Below are positions 36,309-43,740 of a stretch of DNA of 55,433 nucleotides, piece by piece (within the stretch, counting starts at the first letter, position 1; the number at the start of each line of letters is the position of its first letter). Both the position numbers and the translations under genes were made by a program. The stretch lies in assembly GCA_016931055.1 (NCBI GenBank), contig JAFGFL010000011.1:1-55433 (forward strand), read 5' to 3'. The notes below the pieces were generated by a model. That model was not told the DNA's origin. It saw only the letters and a program-made list of their open reading frames with translations, and searched no databases. This DNA comes from Candidatus Omnitrophota bacterium (GTDB lineage: Bacteria > Omnitrophota > Gorgyraeia > Zapsychrales > Zapsychraceae).

Positions 36309-37409
36309 ATGATCGATATTTTAAAGAAAAATATCAACCGCAGCCTGGAACGGTTCATGGACCGGGTCAAAGAGGATTATAAGTTCCACCTTGTCAATCC
36401 GGTCCTTTATGATAGCCTTCGGGAATTCTCCCTGCGCGACGGAAAACGCATCCGCCCCCTCCTGCTCATCCTCAGCTACATGGGATACTGCGGCAAGAAT
36501 AAACGGATTTCCCCTTCTCTCTATAACGCGTCCACCTGCATGGAAATGCTCCATAATTTTATGCTGATCCATGATGATATCATCGACCGTTCCGCCTTAA
36601 GGCGCGGCAAACCCACCCTGCACAAACTCCTCGGCAGAACGGTCAAAACGGCTGACAAGGAAAAGCTGGGCTATGACCTGGGCATTATCGCCGGCGATAT
36701 TGTCTATGCCTTGGCCATCGACGCCTTTTTATCGATCCAAGAGGCCCCCGAGCGCAAAGAAAAGGCCCTGCGGTATTTCATCCAAACGGCCGCTTTTACG
36801 GCCATGGGGGAATTTATCGACACCGTTTACGGCGTTGAAAAACTAGACAAAGTAAAAGAAAAAGACGTTTTTTTGAATTACACCCTCAAAACCGCAAGGT
36901 ACACTTTTGATTGCCCCTTGGTCGTCGGCGCTCTTTTGGCAGGGGCCGGGCCAAGAGACATCTCTTTGCTGTCGCATCTGGGTCTCCTCATCGGGCAAGC
37001 CTTCCAAATCCAAGACGATATTATCGGGATCTTTGGATCCCAAAAGAAAATCGGCAAGTCCATCTTAAGCGATTTGGCCGAGTCCAAAAAGACCCTGTTA
37101 GTCTGCCATGCTTACAGAAAGCTTCGCGGCCAGAAAAGAGCATTGTTTGTGAAACTTTTTACAAAGCCGGCAAAAACTTATCGAGACCTCTTGGCCATAC
37201 GCAAAATCTTTATCCATAGCGGAAGCCTGCAATACTGCCTCGGGGAAGTTAAATCGCGTTTCGAGACAACCTTAAAGATCCTCGGGCGGCTGAAAATGAA
37301 TGACAAATACCGCGGGATCATCAAGAGCGCGATCTTCCCCTTATTCAAACATAGCAACGCGGTCGCTCAAAAACACCGCATCGATATCCGCATCGGCGGT
37401 CTCGGCTAA
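36309..37409 (+). CDS. polyprenyl diphosphate synthase (trans-isoprenyl synthase family)
   Basis: One of only two protein genes I call on the plus strand. The 366-residue enzyme adds isopentenyl units to an allylic primer. The first Asp-rich motif is MLIHDDIIDRSALRRGKPT and the second QIQDDIIGIFG, followed by KTLLVCHAY. LRDGKRIRPLLLIL gives the diphosphate-binding Lys-Arg. Motif two reads DDIIG rather than DDxxD, a variation common in short-chain and archaeal-like members. The product chain length (C15-C20 or longer) cannot be told from sequence alone. No Shine-Dalgarno is evident upstream of the ATG. Confidence 0.9.
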   Translation: MIDILKKNINRSLERFMDRVKEDYKFHLVNPVLYDSLREFSLRDGKRIRPLLLILSYMGYCGKNKRISPSLYNASTCMEMLHNFMLIHDDIIDRSALRRGKPTLHKLLGRTVKTADKEKLGYDLGIIAGDIVYALAIDAFLSIQEAPERKEKALRYFIQTAAFTAMGEFIDTVYGVEKLDKVKEKDVFLNYTLKTARYTFDCPLVVGALLAGAGPRDISLLSHLGLLIGQAFQIQDDIIGIFGSQKKIGKSILSDLAESKKTLLVCHAYRKLRGQKRALFVKLFTKPAKTYRDLLAIRKIFIHSGSLQYCLGEVKSRFETTLKILGRLKMNDKYRGIIKSAIFPLFKHSNAVAQKHRIDIRIGGLG

Positions 37410-37414
37410 CCTTA

Positions 37415-37606
37415 GGATGTATTAACAAATCGTTTAGGTTATAAATGTTGGATTATGTTATGGAGGTTGGAAAGGTTACGGCTGAACGATGGTTTCAGGT
37501 TTCATGAAGTTACGTTAGATTATTTAACCTTTTGCAGCATAAGACAAGCTATTAACGGCAACCTTCATAACCTTACTAACATTCATAACCTCAATAACGT
37601 TAAACT
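37415..37606. repeat. MITE-like dispersed repeat, copy B
   Basis: The homologue of copy A (30010-30199), six bases after the polyprenyl synthetase stop and just before the hemW end. The ends can be extended to 37621: GATGTATTAAC...CGTTTA on the left and TAAACT...GTTAACACATC-like on the right form imperfect terminal inverted repeats. Internally it is built of AGGTTAT and ATAACCT words. Confidence 0.85.
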
Positions 37607-37625
37607 ATCGATTAACACATCTCAA

Positions 37626-38729
37626 TCATACTAACCGAGCGCACAATTCATCCAACACAAGACGCCCTTTTGAGCTTGTTTTTAAACAGCCGTCTTCCTG
37701 GACAAGAAATCCATTTTGGATAAACTGGCTGATCTTTTCCTTCTGTTCATCGCTTAAAAAGCAGCCGAACCGTTTTTCTGTCTGTTCTATCGAAACTCCC
37801 CGGTTCATTCTTAACCCGAACAAGACAACTTCCTTCATTTGCTCAAAAGGGGTTAACACTTCAAATCCTTCTCTTGCGGAATCCCCCTCCTGCATCAATG
37901 ACAGATAATCATTGAACCTCGAGGTATTCCAGAAGCGTTCACCTTGAATGTGCGAATGCGCCCCAACGCCTAATCCAATATACTCGCCGCCTTGCCAGTA
38001 ATTAAGATTGTGCTGCGAACACTTTGAGGGCTTGGCAAAATTGCTGATTTCATATTGTTCATAACCCGCTTTTGTCAAAAGATCGCAAACCAGTTCATAT
38101 TGCGCGGCTTGATATTGGTCATCCGCCAACCGGATCTTTCTTGTGTAGAATCGGCTTTGTCCTTCAATGGTTAATGTGTAAAGAGACAAATGATCGCTTT
38201 CCAACCGCATAACAGCCTCAACATCTTTTTGCAGTTCATCGATGGTTTGATGAGGGAACGCGAACATCATATCCACGTTGATATTATCAAAACCGGCCTT
38301 TTTGATCCGCTCATAAGCCGCCACGGCCGTTTCAGCATCATGATTACGGCCTAAGCACCTTAGATATTTATTATTCAAAGATTGCACGCCTAAACTGATC
38401 CTGTTGACGCCCGCGTCTTTGAATATTTTCAGTTTCGAACTTTCAAGACCTTCGGGATTGGCTTCCACAGTCCATTCCGCATTGAATTCAATATGATAAT
38501 TTTTATATATGATAGAAAAAAGCCTTTTAAGTTCATCCTGGCTCATGGATGTCGGGGTCCCGCCGCCGATATAAACGCTTCGTATCTTTTCTCCATAATA
38601 CTGCTTCGATTCTTTTTCTAATCCGTCAAGATACAAACCAGCCTTGCCTTGCTGGCCGACGGAAACAACAAACGAGCAGTAAAAGCATTTCTTCTGACAA
38701 AACGGAATATGAATATATAATGTCTTCAT
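37626..38729 (-). CDS. hemW: radical SAM protein HemW (coproporphyrinogen oxidase-like, heme chaperone)
   Basis: A 367-residue radical SAM protein beginning MKTLYIHIPFCQKKCFYCSF, with the CxxxCxxC cluster motif. GGGTPTSM, WTVEANPEGLE, NRISLGVQSLNNKYLRCLGR and YEISNFAKPSKCSQHNLNYWQGGEYIGLGVGAHSH follow. HemW lacks the extra Cys of true HemN and is thought to insert heme into target proteins. The assignment to HemW over HemN rests on the short N-terminus and YEISNFA. No other heme genes are nearby. Confidence 0.93.
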   Translation of the reverse strand: MKTLYIHIPFCQKKCFYCSFVVSVGQQGKAGLYLDGLEKESKQYYGEKIRSVYIGGGTPTSMSQDELKRLFSIIYKNYHIEFNAEWTVEANPEGLESSKLKIFKDAGVNRISLGVQSLNNKYLRCLGRNHDAETAVAAYERIKKAGFDNINVDMMFAFPHQTIDELQKDVEAVMRLESDHLSLYTLTIEGQSRFYTRKIRLADDQYQAAQYELVCDLLTKAGYEQYEISNFAKPSKCSQHNLNYWQGGEYIGLGVGAHSHIQGERFWNTSRFNDYLSLMQEGDSAREGFEVLTPFEQMKEVVLFGLRMNRGVSIEQTEKRFGCFLSDEQKEKISQFIQNGFLVQEDGCLKTSSKGRLVLDELCARLV

Positions 38730-38910
38730 TTTTTATTTCGTTTCCAGCGATTCATGGACATGAAACGTTTTTTATTCTACACCTTTAATGTTCTTTTTAT
38801 ATAAAAATTTCCGCTGTTCGTTGCCCGTCGTAAAACGTTTGGCCCTCCGCGGCCCGGTATAAGAACATCTTTCAATCTTTAAAAAATATTCAAAATAATG
38901 AAATTATTTT

Positions 38911-38938
38911 TTGCATTAGAAATTCTGTATGCTATTAT
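38911..38938 (+). promoter_or_regulatory. promoter of the 19-codon Lys-rich gene
   Basis: TTGCAT (38911-38916) and TATTAT (38933-38938) with a 16-base spacer, in an AT-rich context. It predicts a 5' leader of about 40 bases before the ATG at 38985. Confidence 0.6.
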
Positions 38939-38984
38939 AAAAATAAAGCTAGGTAGAAATCTCTTAATCAAAAGGAGGGTTCAT

Positions 38985-39044
38985 ATGCCAGCAAAGAAGA
39001 AAAAGAAAAAAGCAACAAAGAGGAAAGCCGCAAAGAGGAAATAA
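38985..39044 (+). CDS. 19-residue lysine-rich basic peptide
   Basis: The frame reads MPAKKKKKKATKRKAAKRK then TAA. Thirteen of the nineteen residues are Lys or Arg, separated by Ala and Thr. AAGGAGGG lies six bases upstream of the ATG, a stronger ribosome site than most long genes here have. A promoter is upstream (38911-38938) and a strong terminator starts 17 bases after the stop. The composition is like the tails of bacterial histone-H1-like proteins or very small ribosomal proteins, so nucleic-acid binding is the natural guess, not shown. Alternatively it could be a leader peptide, but nothing follows it before the terminator. Confidence 0.75.
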   Translation: MPAKKKKKKATKRKAAKRK

Positions 39045-39060
39045 CCATTAGATCGGATAA

Positions 39061-39101
39061 AAAGAAAAACCCTTCGGAGAAATTCTGAAGGGTTTTTCTT
39101 T
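39061..39101 (+). terminator. rho-independent terminator of the Lys-rich gene
   Basis: AAAGAAAAACCCTTC (39061-39075) and GAAGGGTTTTTCTTT (39087-39101) are perfectly complementary, with an 11-base loop and flanking T and A runs. It is symmetric enough to stop transcription on both strands. It stands between the plus-strand Lys-rich gene and the converging minus-strand small gene at 39171. Confidence 0.93.
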
Positions 39102-39170
39102 TTAAAGCCAATCAAGATCGCGATATATGCTATCTTATTTTTAAAACAATTTCTTTAGCGGTTCTTTCCG

Positions 39171-39413
39171 CTATTTTGCATTATTCTTCTTCTTTCCCGC
39201 GGGCTTGCCTTCTTTCCTTTTCATGCGTTCAGCATATTCGGCGGGACGATTATACTTCAGCCATCCTTCCGCATAGAGGCGCAACCATTCGTCCGTCGCC
39301 CGTTCAATACCAATACTATAACCGGCCTTTTGGCTCTCAATCCAAAGATGCTTATTAATTTCCTCAACAACTTTCTTATCCTTTAATAACTCTCTTAAAT
39401 CAGAAATCTTCAT
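39171..39413 (-). CDS. small protein of unknown function with basic C-terminal tail
   Basis: An 80-residue protein from ATG 39413, chosen because GGAGG lies seven bases upstream; it begins MKISDLRELLKDKKVVEEINKHLW. Helical throughout, with an aromatic-rich centre (IGIERATDEWLRLYAEGWLKY) and a Lys-rich tail (RMKRKEGKPAGKKKNNAK) that resembles the composition of the peptide encoded 130 bp away. I recognise no family. A short AGCGG/CCGCT hairpin follows the stop. An upstream in-frame start at 39488 lacks a ribosome site. Confidence 0.7.
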   Translation of the reverse strand: MKISDLRELLKDKKVVEEINKHLWIESQKAGYSIGIERATDEWLRLYAEGWLKYNRPAEYAERMKRKEGKPAGKKKNNAK

Positions 39414-39642
39414 GTGGCTTCCTCCCAATATTCGTTTACGCTGAACGTCTCTACATAACGGATTATAATTCAATTTTCCAAATATCAAAATAAAATCTTA
39501 TAAATAAACAGGTCTTTATTTTAGCGCAAAACTCGCAAATATTTCAGCTAAGGAAGGCCTCTCGTGTTTTTCAATCTCTCCAAAAAGATCGGCGTCTTCA
39601 ACTGTAAATTGCAGCCTCCCCTTTCACTCGACAACCAATATA

Positions 39643-40344
39643 TCACTTCGCAAACACCAGCCTTGCCGCAATAATCCCCACTTCATACAAAAGGATCAGC
39701 GGCACGGCCATGATCAATTGTGTAACAACATCAGGCGGAGTCATGATCGCGCTGACGGTAAGGATAATAATAATTGCGTATCTTCTTCTTTGCGCCAAAA
39801 AAGCGGGCGAGACCATACCGACCTTGGCCATAAACATAAGGACTAAGGGGAGCTCAAAGATCATCCCAAACGCCAGAAGCATTGTTCCGACAAAAGAAAT
39901 ATAATTCTTTATCGTGATCATCGGGACAATCAAGCTGCTGGAAAAGCTCAAAAGGAACCGGAGAGAAACGGGGACCGCAATGAAATAGGCAAACAGTCCG
40001 CCTATGATAAAAAGCAATAACGAACACGGCGCGAACACGCGCGCATATCTGGCTTCATGTTCTTTGAGCCCTTCTGCGACAAACCGCCAAACCTGATAGA
40101 GGACAACCGGCAGGGACAAGAATAATCCGCCTAACAGAGCCAGCATGATCCGTGCAATAAACGCTTCTCCCGGTGCCGTGAAGACCAATTGGCCCACCGG
40201 TTTAACAATATAAGCCAAAACCTTATCGACAACCGCATAAAACAAACAAGAGGAAACCAAAAACGCGATAACGCACTTGATCAGCCGGATTCTTAATTCT
40301 TCATAATGAGCGAAAAAACTTAAATCCCCGGAGCTTTTACTCAT
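39643..40344 (-). CDS. tatC: Sec-independent protein translocase subunit TatC
   Basis: TatC recognises twin-arginine signal peptides and forms the core of the Tat translocon in the inner membrane. From ATG 40344 (233 residues) it begins MSKSSGDLSFFAHYEELRIRLIKC, the classical N-terminus, and has six hydrophobic segments. VLYQVWRFVAEGLKEHEARYA and the later ELPLVLMFMAKVG and AIMTPPDVVTQLIMAVPL are family hallmarks. The start lies inside the last codons of tatA (8-bp overlap). A TTG start at 40383 would only add a basic extension. Confidence 0.96.
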   Translation of the reverse strand: MSKSSGDLSFFAHYEELRIRLIKCVIAFLVSSCLFYAVVDKVLAYIVKPVGQLVFTAPGEAFIARIMLALLGGLFLSLPVVLYQVWRFVAEGLKEHEARYARVFAPCSLLLFIIGGLFAYFIAVPVSLRFLLSFSSSLIVPMITIKNYISFVGTMLLAFGMIFELPLVLMFMAKVGMVSPAFLAQRRRYAIIIILTVSAIMTPPDVVTQLIMAVPLILLYEVGIIAARLVFAK

Positions 40345-40519
40345 TGTCTTTCTTTTCGGCGCCGCCTTTGACTTCATCCTCAATCTCTTTGCCCGCTTTG
40401 CGGAACTCCCGGATGGCTTTCCCCAGGGCCTTCCCGATCTCAGGCAATTTCTTCGCGCCGAACAAGATAATGATCGCCAAGATAATAAGAATGATTTCCG
40501 GCATCCCGATTTGTCCCAT
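40337..40519 (-). CDS. tatA: twin-arginine translocase subunit TatA/E
   Basis: A 60-residue protein that forms the Tat pore ring: a short N-terminal membrane helix (MPEIILIILAIIILF), the hinge GAKKLPEIGKALGKAI, then an amphipathic helix and an acidic tail. GGGAGGTAGGGGCT precedes the ATG. It is co-transcribed with tatC. No tatB is seen, so this TatA probably serves both roles, as in minimal TatAC systems. Confidence 0.95.
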   Translation of the reverse strand: MGQIGMPEIILIILAIIILFGAKKLPEIGKALGKAIREFRKAGKEIEDEVKGGAEKKDNE

Positions 40520-40650
40520 AGCCCCTACCTCCCTTTGATTAACTAATCCTTCTCGATGGCCAAGCTGTTTTATTCTATCCGTTATCCTGGCTTAAGACAA
40601 GGATAAATACGCATAAGAAGCACGTGCCAGAATGGCGGAGGGTTTTCTTT

Positions 40651-40704
40651 GCCATCGATGGCATCAAAAGGCCAAAAATTTGCCATGCCGGAATTTCCAT
40701 GGCA
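40651..40704. other. palindromic stretch in the tatA-upstream gap, possible small RNA gene
   Basis: The gap 40520-40833 has no long gene. GCCATCGATGGC (40651-40662) is a perfect palindrome and TGCCAT/ATGGCA (40681-40704) an inverted repeat. TTGCCA (40679-40684) and CATACT 17 bases later could be a plus-strand promoter. Downstream are AGGAGGA (40718-40724), a 6-codon frame from TTG 40730 and the hairpin at 40767. A transcript of about 90 bases is possible but unproven. Confidence 0.3.
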
Positions 40705-40766
40705 TACTTAGGCTAACAGGAGGATAGAGTTGATAGCGAAAGCATTATAAGGCCTATCACCTTATA

Positions 40767-40799
40767 AAAACGGCGCCCTGTATCAAAGGGCGCCGTTTT
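40767..40799 (-). terminator. strong hairpin terminator of the small lipoprotein gene
   Basis: AAAACGGCGCCC (40767-40778) and GGGCGCCGTTTT (40788-40799) form a perfect 12-bp stem with a 9-base loop. The minus strand continues in Ts. It lies 34 bases beyond the stop of the small lipoprotein gene and could also work on the plus strand. Confidence 0.88.
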
Positions 40800-40833
40800 A
40801 TTTAAATAGGAATGGCCTCTTCATTTAAGCCGT

Positions 40834-40959
40834 TTACTTTTTGGTCGCCTGATAAATCCCGTATGCAGCGGCGGCGCTAAGGGCTGCCGGAAGCAAGGAA
40901 CAACCGCTGACGCTGATGACCGTCAGGAGAAGGCAGGCAATCTTGATATAATATTTCAT
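40834..40959 (-). CDS. small putative lipoprotein, 41 residues
   Basis: The minus strand encodes MKYYIKIACLLLTVISVSGCSLLPAALSAA-type sequence, ending in YQATKK. It has a Lys-containing start, a hydrophobic core and the lipobox VSGC with Cys20 as the lipidation site. The mature part is only 22 residues and Ala-rich. A strong terminator follows within 34 bases, which supports a real transcription unit. The ribosome site is weak (GAGTAAGAT). Small lipoproteins of this type are common and mostly uncharacterised; this one resembles no family I can name. Confidence 0.6.
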   Translation of the reverse strand: MKYYIKIACLLLTVISVSGCSLLPAALSAAAAYGIYQATKK

Positions 40960-41103
40960 ATCTTACTCTAACACAAACGCGGTTTGAAGATACATTTAAA
41001 ATGTTAATTTTCTCCTGAAATACCTGATGATATCTTTGGGGTCGAGGATGTATCCATTGGACTTTCTTAGGTAAGCAGCGAAAATTTTAATGCGGGGCCA
41101 TTA

Positions 41104-41640
41104 TTATTTTAACCAGTCAGAAACAGTTTTAAAGAAGGCCTTGCCGGCAGAGTCTATAACGTCCTCAGTCTTACTCTGGAGCTTGTCCTTTTGATCTTCG
41201 GCTGTAACACCTGTTTTGTTTTTTATCTCTTCCTCTTTTTTCTTACCGCCCTCCTCAATCATGGACGCTGCCCGCTCTTTGAGCTGAGCCGCCTTTTTTT
41301 TGAATTCTTCTTTGACACCCGACGCGATTGAGGAAATTTTCTTTATTATTTTAAGAAATGCCTGTTCAACTGCTTGTTTTTGCGCCTCTAACCACTCGGA
41401 GAATGTGTTGCCGCTTTCATTTTCCTGCTTCAACCGGCGCTCCGCCAGAATGGCGGCCTTTTCTTCCTCTGATTTGCCGACGGTCGCAAACCAATCGCCG
41501 ATTTTGTCCAACAGAAGTTCCTGGGTTTGGGCCTGCCCCGCGGATTCGGCATTGACTTCCGCGGCCGGCTGTTCCTGCGCCCTGGCCAAAGGCCACCCCA
41601 TAAGCACGCAAAAAAGCGTTAGCCAGATCATCTTTTTCAT
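41104..41640 (-). CDS. exported helical, Lys/Glu-rich protein of unknown function
   Basis: A 178-residue protein with a signal peptide cut near ARAQ (about residue 21). The mature part is almost purely helical and charged (EEFKKKAAQLKERAASMIEEGGKKKEEEIKNK), ending in a hydrophobic-faced helix (AGKAFFKTVSDWLK) that repeats an earlier one (LLLDKIGDWFATVG). Such amphipathic periplasmic proteins resemble LEA or apolipoprotein-like shields, but no family is recognised. Single gene; rarA lies 93 bp upstream. Confidence 0.72.
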   Translation of the reverse strand: MKKMIWLTLFCVLMGWPLARAQEQPAAEVNAESAGQAQTQELLLDKIGDWFATVGKSEEEKAAILAERRLKQENESGNTFSEWLEAQKQAVEQAFLKIIKKISSIASGVKEEFKKKAAQLKERAASMIEEGGKKKEEEIKNKTGVTAEDQKDKLQSKTEDVIDSAGKAFFKTVSDWLK

Positions 41641-41733
41641 CTTGTCCCTCTTTCGTTATTGACGGCCGTGACTGCGGCCAAATCAGCCGCTCTTCGGTTT
41701 TCGGAAACGCGGTAAATTGTCTATCTTCATTCA

Positions 41734-43086
41734 TCATCTCGCCTGCCTGTTCCTCATCCGGTTCAGCCGCTCTTTGATCTCTTTTTCCTTCCCCGATTCC
41801 GTCGGCTCATAATACGTCGCCTTGTGGGGCATATATTCCTGCTCGACAAAATGCTCCTCATAATCATGGGCGTATTTGTAGCCCTCTCCCCTGCCCAATT
41901 TCTTCGCCGACCTGTACGAGGCGTCTTTCAAATGGGTCGGGACTTCCTGCAGTTTTTTATTCTTCACGTCCTGCAGCGCTTTTTCAATGCCGAGGTAAGC
42001 TGCGTTCGATTTTGGGGCGCAGGCCACATAAACCGCCGCCTGCGCCAACGGGATCCTGGCCTCGGGCAGGCCGATAAACTCGGATACCTGTAAAGCGGCG
42101 TTGGCCAGGACCAAGGCCTGCGGATCGGCGTTGCCGACATCCTCGGCCGCGCAGATACACACGCGCCGGGCGATAAACCGCGGGTCCTCGCCCGCGTAAA
42201 GCATCTTCGCCAGCCAGTACAGCGCCGCGTCAGGATCCGACCCGCGCATGGATTTGATAAAGGCCGAGGCGGTATCATAATGGGCATCGCCGTCCCTGTC
42301 ATAATTGACCTGTTTTTTCTGAATGGATTCCTGCGCGACCTCTAAATTGAATTGGATGACGCCGTTTTCATCCTTCGGGGTGGTCAGGCAGCCGATCTCC
42401 AGGGCGTTGAGCGCCCTGCGCGCGTCGCCGTCACAGATCTCCGCCAGGAACTCGAGAGACTTTTCATCGGCATGGACATTCAGGTTGCCCAGCCCCCGCT
42501 CTTTATCGCCCAAAGCCCTTTTAAGCAGGGTCAGGATATTTTCCTTGCGCAGCGGATGAAGCTCAAACACCAGGGAACGGGAAATCAGCGGCCCGGTCAG
42601 GGAAAAGAACGGATTGAAGACCGTGGCGCCGATCAGGATCACATTGCCGTCCTCGATATCCGGCATCAACACATCTTGCTGGGCCTTGTTGAAACGGTGG
42701 ATCTCATCGATGAACAAAATGGTCCTGGCACGGGCGGTCCTGAGCCTGTTCTGGGCCGCGGCAATGACGCGGCGCAGCTCATCGACATTGGAGGAAACCG
42801 CGTTGATGCGCTCAAAATGCGCGCGCGTTTTTTTGCGGATGCAATTGGCGATGGTCGTCTTGCCCGATCCCGGCGGCCCGTAAAGGATGATTGAGCTTAA
42901 GCGGTCGGACGATAGCGCCCTTGTCAAAAGCTTGCCTTCCCCCAAGATATGCTCCTGCCCCACGATGTCCTTCGGCTCTTCGGGACGCATGCGCACGCTT
43001 AAAGGATAACCTTTGAGGTCGGCCTCCTGATCATCCGCAAAAAACAAATCTTCTGATTGGGCAGAAACAGCTGTTTTCTTTTTCAT
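41734..43086 (-). CDS. rarA: replication-associated recombination protein A (MgsA/RarA)
   Basis: A 450-residue AAA+ ATPase related to clamp loaders and Holliday-junction helicase RuvB; it acts at stalled forks. Motifs: LSVRMRPEEPKDIVGQEHILG, Walker A LYGPPGSGKTTIANCI, Walker B ILFIDEIHRFNKAQQDVLMPDIEDG, sensor 1 LIGATVFNPFFSL, and the C-terminal tetramer domain with HYDTASAFIKSMRGSDPDAALYWLAKMLYAGEDPRFIARR. Length is standard. The DNA here is visibly GC-richer than its neighbours. Confidence 0.96.
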   Translation of the reverse strand: MKKKTAVSAQSEDLFFADDQEADLKGYPLSVRMRPEEPKDIVGQEHILGEGKLLTRALSSDRLSSIILYGPPGSGKTTIANCIRKKTRAHFERINAVSSNVDELRRVIAAAQNRLRTARARTILFIDEIHRFNKAQQDVLMPDIEDGNVILIGATVFNPFFSLTGPLISRSLVFELHPLRKENILTLLKRALGDKERGLGNLNVHADEKSLEFLAEICDGDARRALNALEIGCLTTPKDENGVIQFNLEVAQESIQKKQVNYDRDGDAHYDTASAFIKSMRGSDPDAALYWLAKMLYAGEDPRFIARRVCICAAEDVGNADPQALVLANAALQVSEFIGLPEARIPLAQAAVYVACAPKSNAAYLGIEKALQDVKNKKLQEVPTHLKDASYRSAKKLGRGEGYKYAHDYEEHFVEQEYMPHKATYYEPTESGKEKEIKERLNRMRNRQAR

Positions 43087-43104
43087 AGGTTATACTAAAC
43101 AAAG

Positions 43105-43139
43105 TTCCCTCCCCCTTGTGGAGGGTTAGGGAGGGGGAA
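43105..43139. repeat. GC-rich palindromic repeat
   Basis: TTCCCTCCCCC and GGGAGGGGGAA form an 11-bp inverted repeat around TTGTGGAGGGTTA. The same unit occurs at 49110-49144 and in part at 48911-48930. It is a REP-like dispersed element between rarA and the next gene upstream. Confidence 0.7.
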
Positions 43140-43207
43140 TTATACTTCCATCTTCTCGATAAACCTCTGGAAAACTTCCGGTGAATCGCACCCGAAGGGT
43201 GTACTTT

Positions 43208-43681
43208 TTATTTTTCCCTCAGATACTCCCGGTAGATCTCCTCAAAGGCCTTCTTGTTCTTGAAGGTCTGCTGATACTTTTCTTCTCCGAACTCAAGGCG
43301 GGCCGTTTCTTCGGGATCCGCGCCGTTATCAAAGTCGCGGAACATGACCACCAACGTCCGAAGGAGCGTGCCAATCGGCTCGTTGGACAACGCAGGGTCG
43401 TCCCGGCGCATCTTGTCGATCCGCTCGACATAAAAGCGGGGCTCCTTGCGGATCACAACACCCTTCGTTTCTTTATAATCGGCAATGATGCGGGTGATCA
43501 TGCTGATCTTCTTGTCACGGGTTGACGCATCCCACACAAGGAGTGAGATGTCTGCTTCAGGATCCGCCCCTTGCGCCCGGCCAGCCGGGGTAAAAACGAG
43601 GCCTGAACTAAGTACCGCAATCGCCAGTAAAAGGAACCATCTGAACGGGACTAGCCCAACATATCGGTTAGACATCTTCAT
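43208..43681 (-). CDS. exported protein of unknown function
   Basis: A 157-residue protein from ATG 43681 (AAAGGTGAAGATC upstream). The signal peptide is WFLLLAIAVLSSGLVFTPAGRAQ; the mature part is mixed helical and charged (DKKISMITRIIADYKETKGVVI, MFRDFDNGADPEETARLEFGEEKYQQTFKNKKAFEEIYREYLREK). No family is recognised. A longer frame starting at 43810 would overlap the transporter gene and lacks signal-peptide logic. It follows the BASS transporter gene by 59 bp. Confidence 0.7.
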   Translation of the reverse strand: MKMSNRYVGLVPFRWFLLLAIAVLSSGLVFTPAGRAQGADPEADISLLVWDASTRDKKISMITRIIADYKETKGVVIRKEPRFYVERIDKMRRDDPALSNEPIGTLLRTLVVMFRDFDNGADPEETARLEFGEEKYQQTFKNKKAFEEIYREYLREK

Positions 43682-43740
43682 GATCTTCACCTTTCTTTCT
43701 CGCCTTTGTAGAGGGTCATCAAAAATAAACCGTGGGGCTG

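Noticed and set aside
42352-42894. 180-codon plus-strand frame
   Set aside because: Antisense to the rarA ATPase domain; shadow of GC-rich coding sequence.
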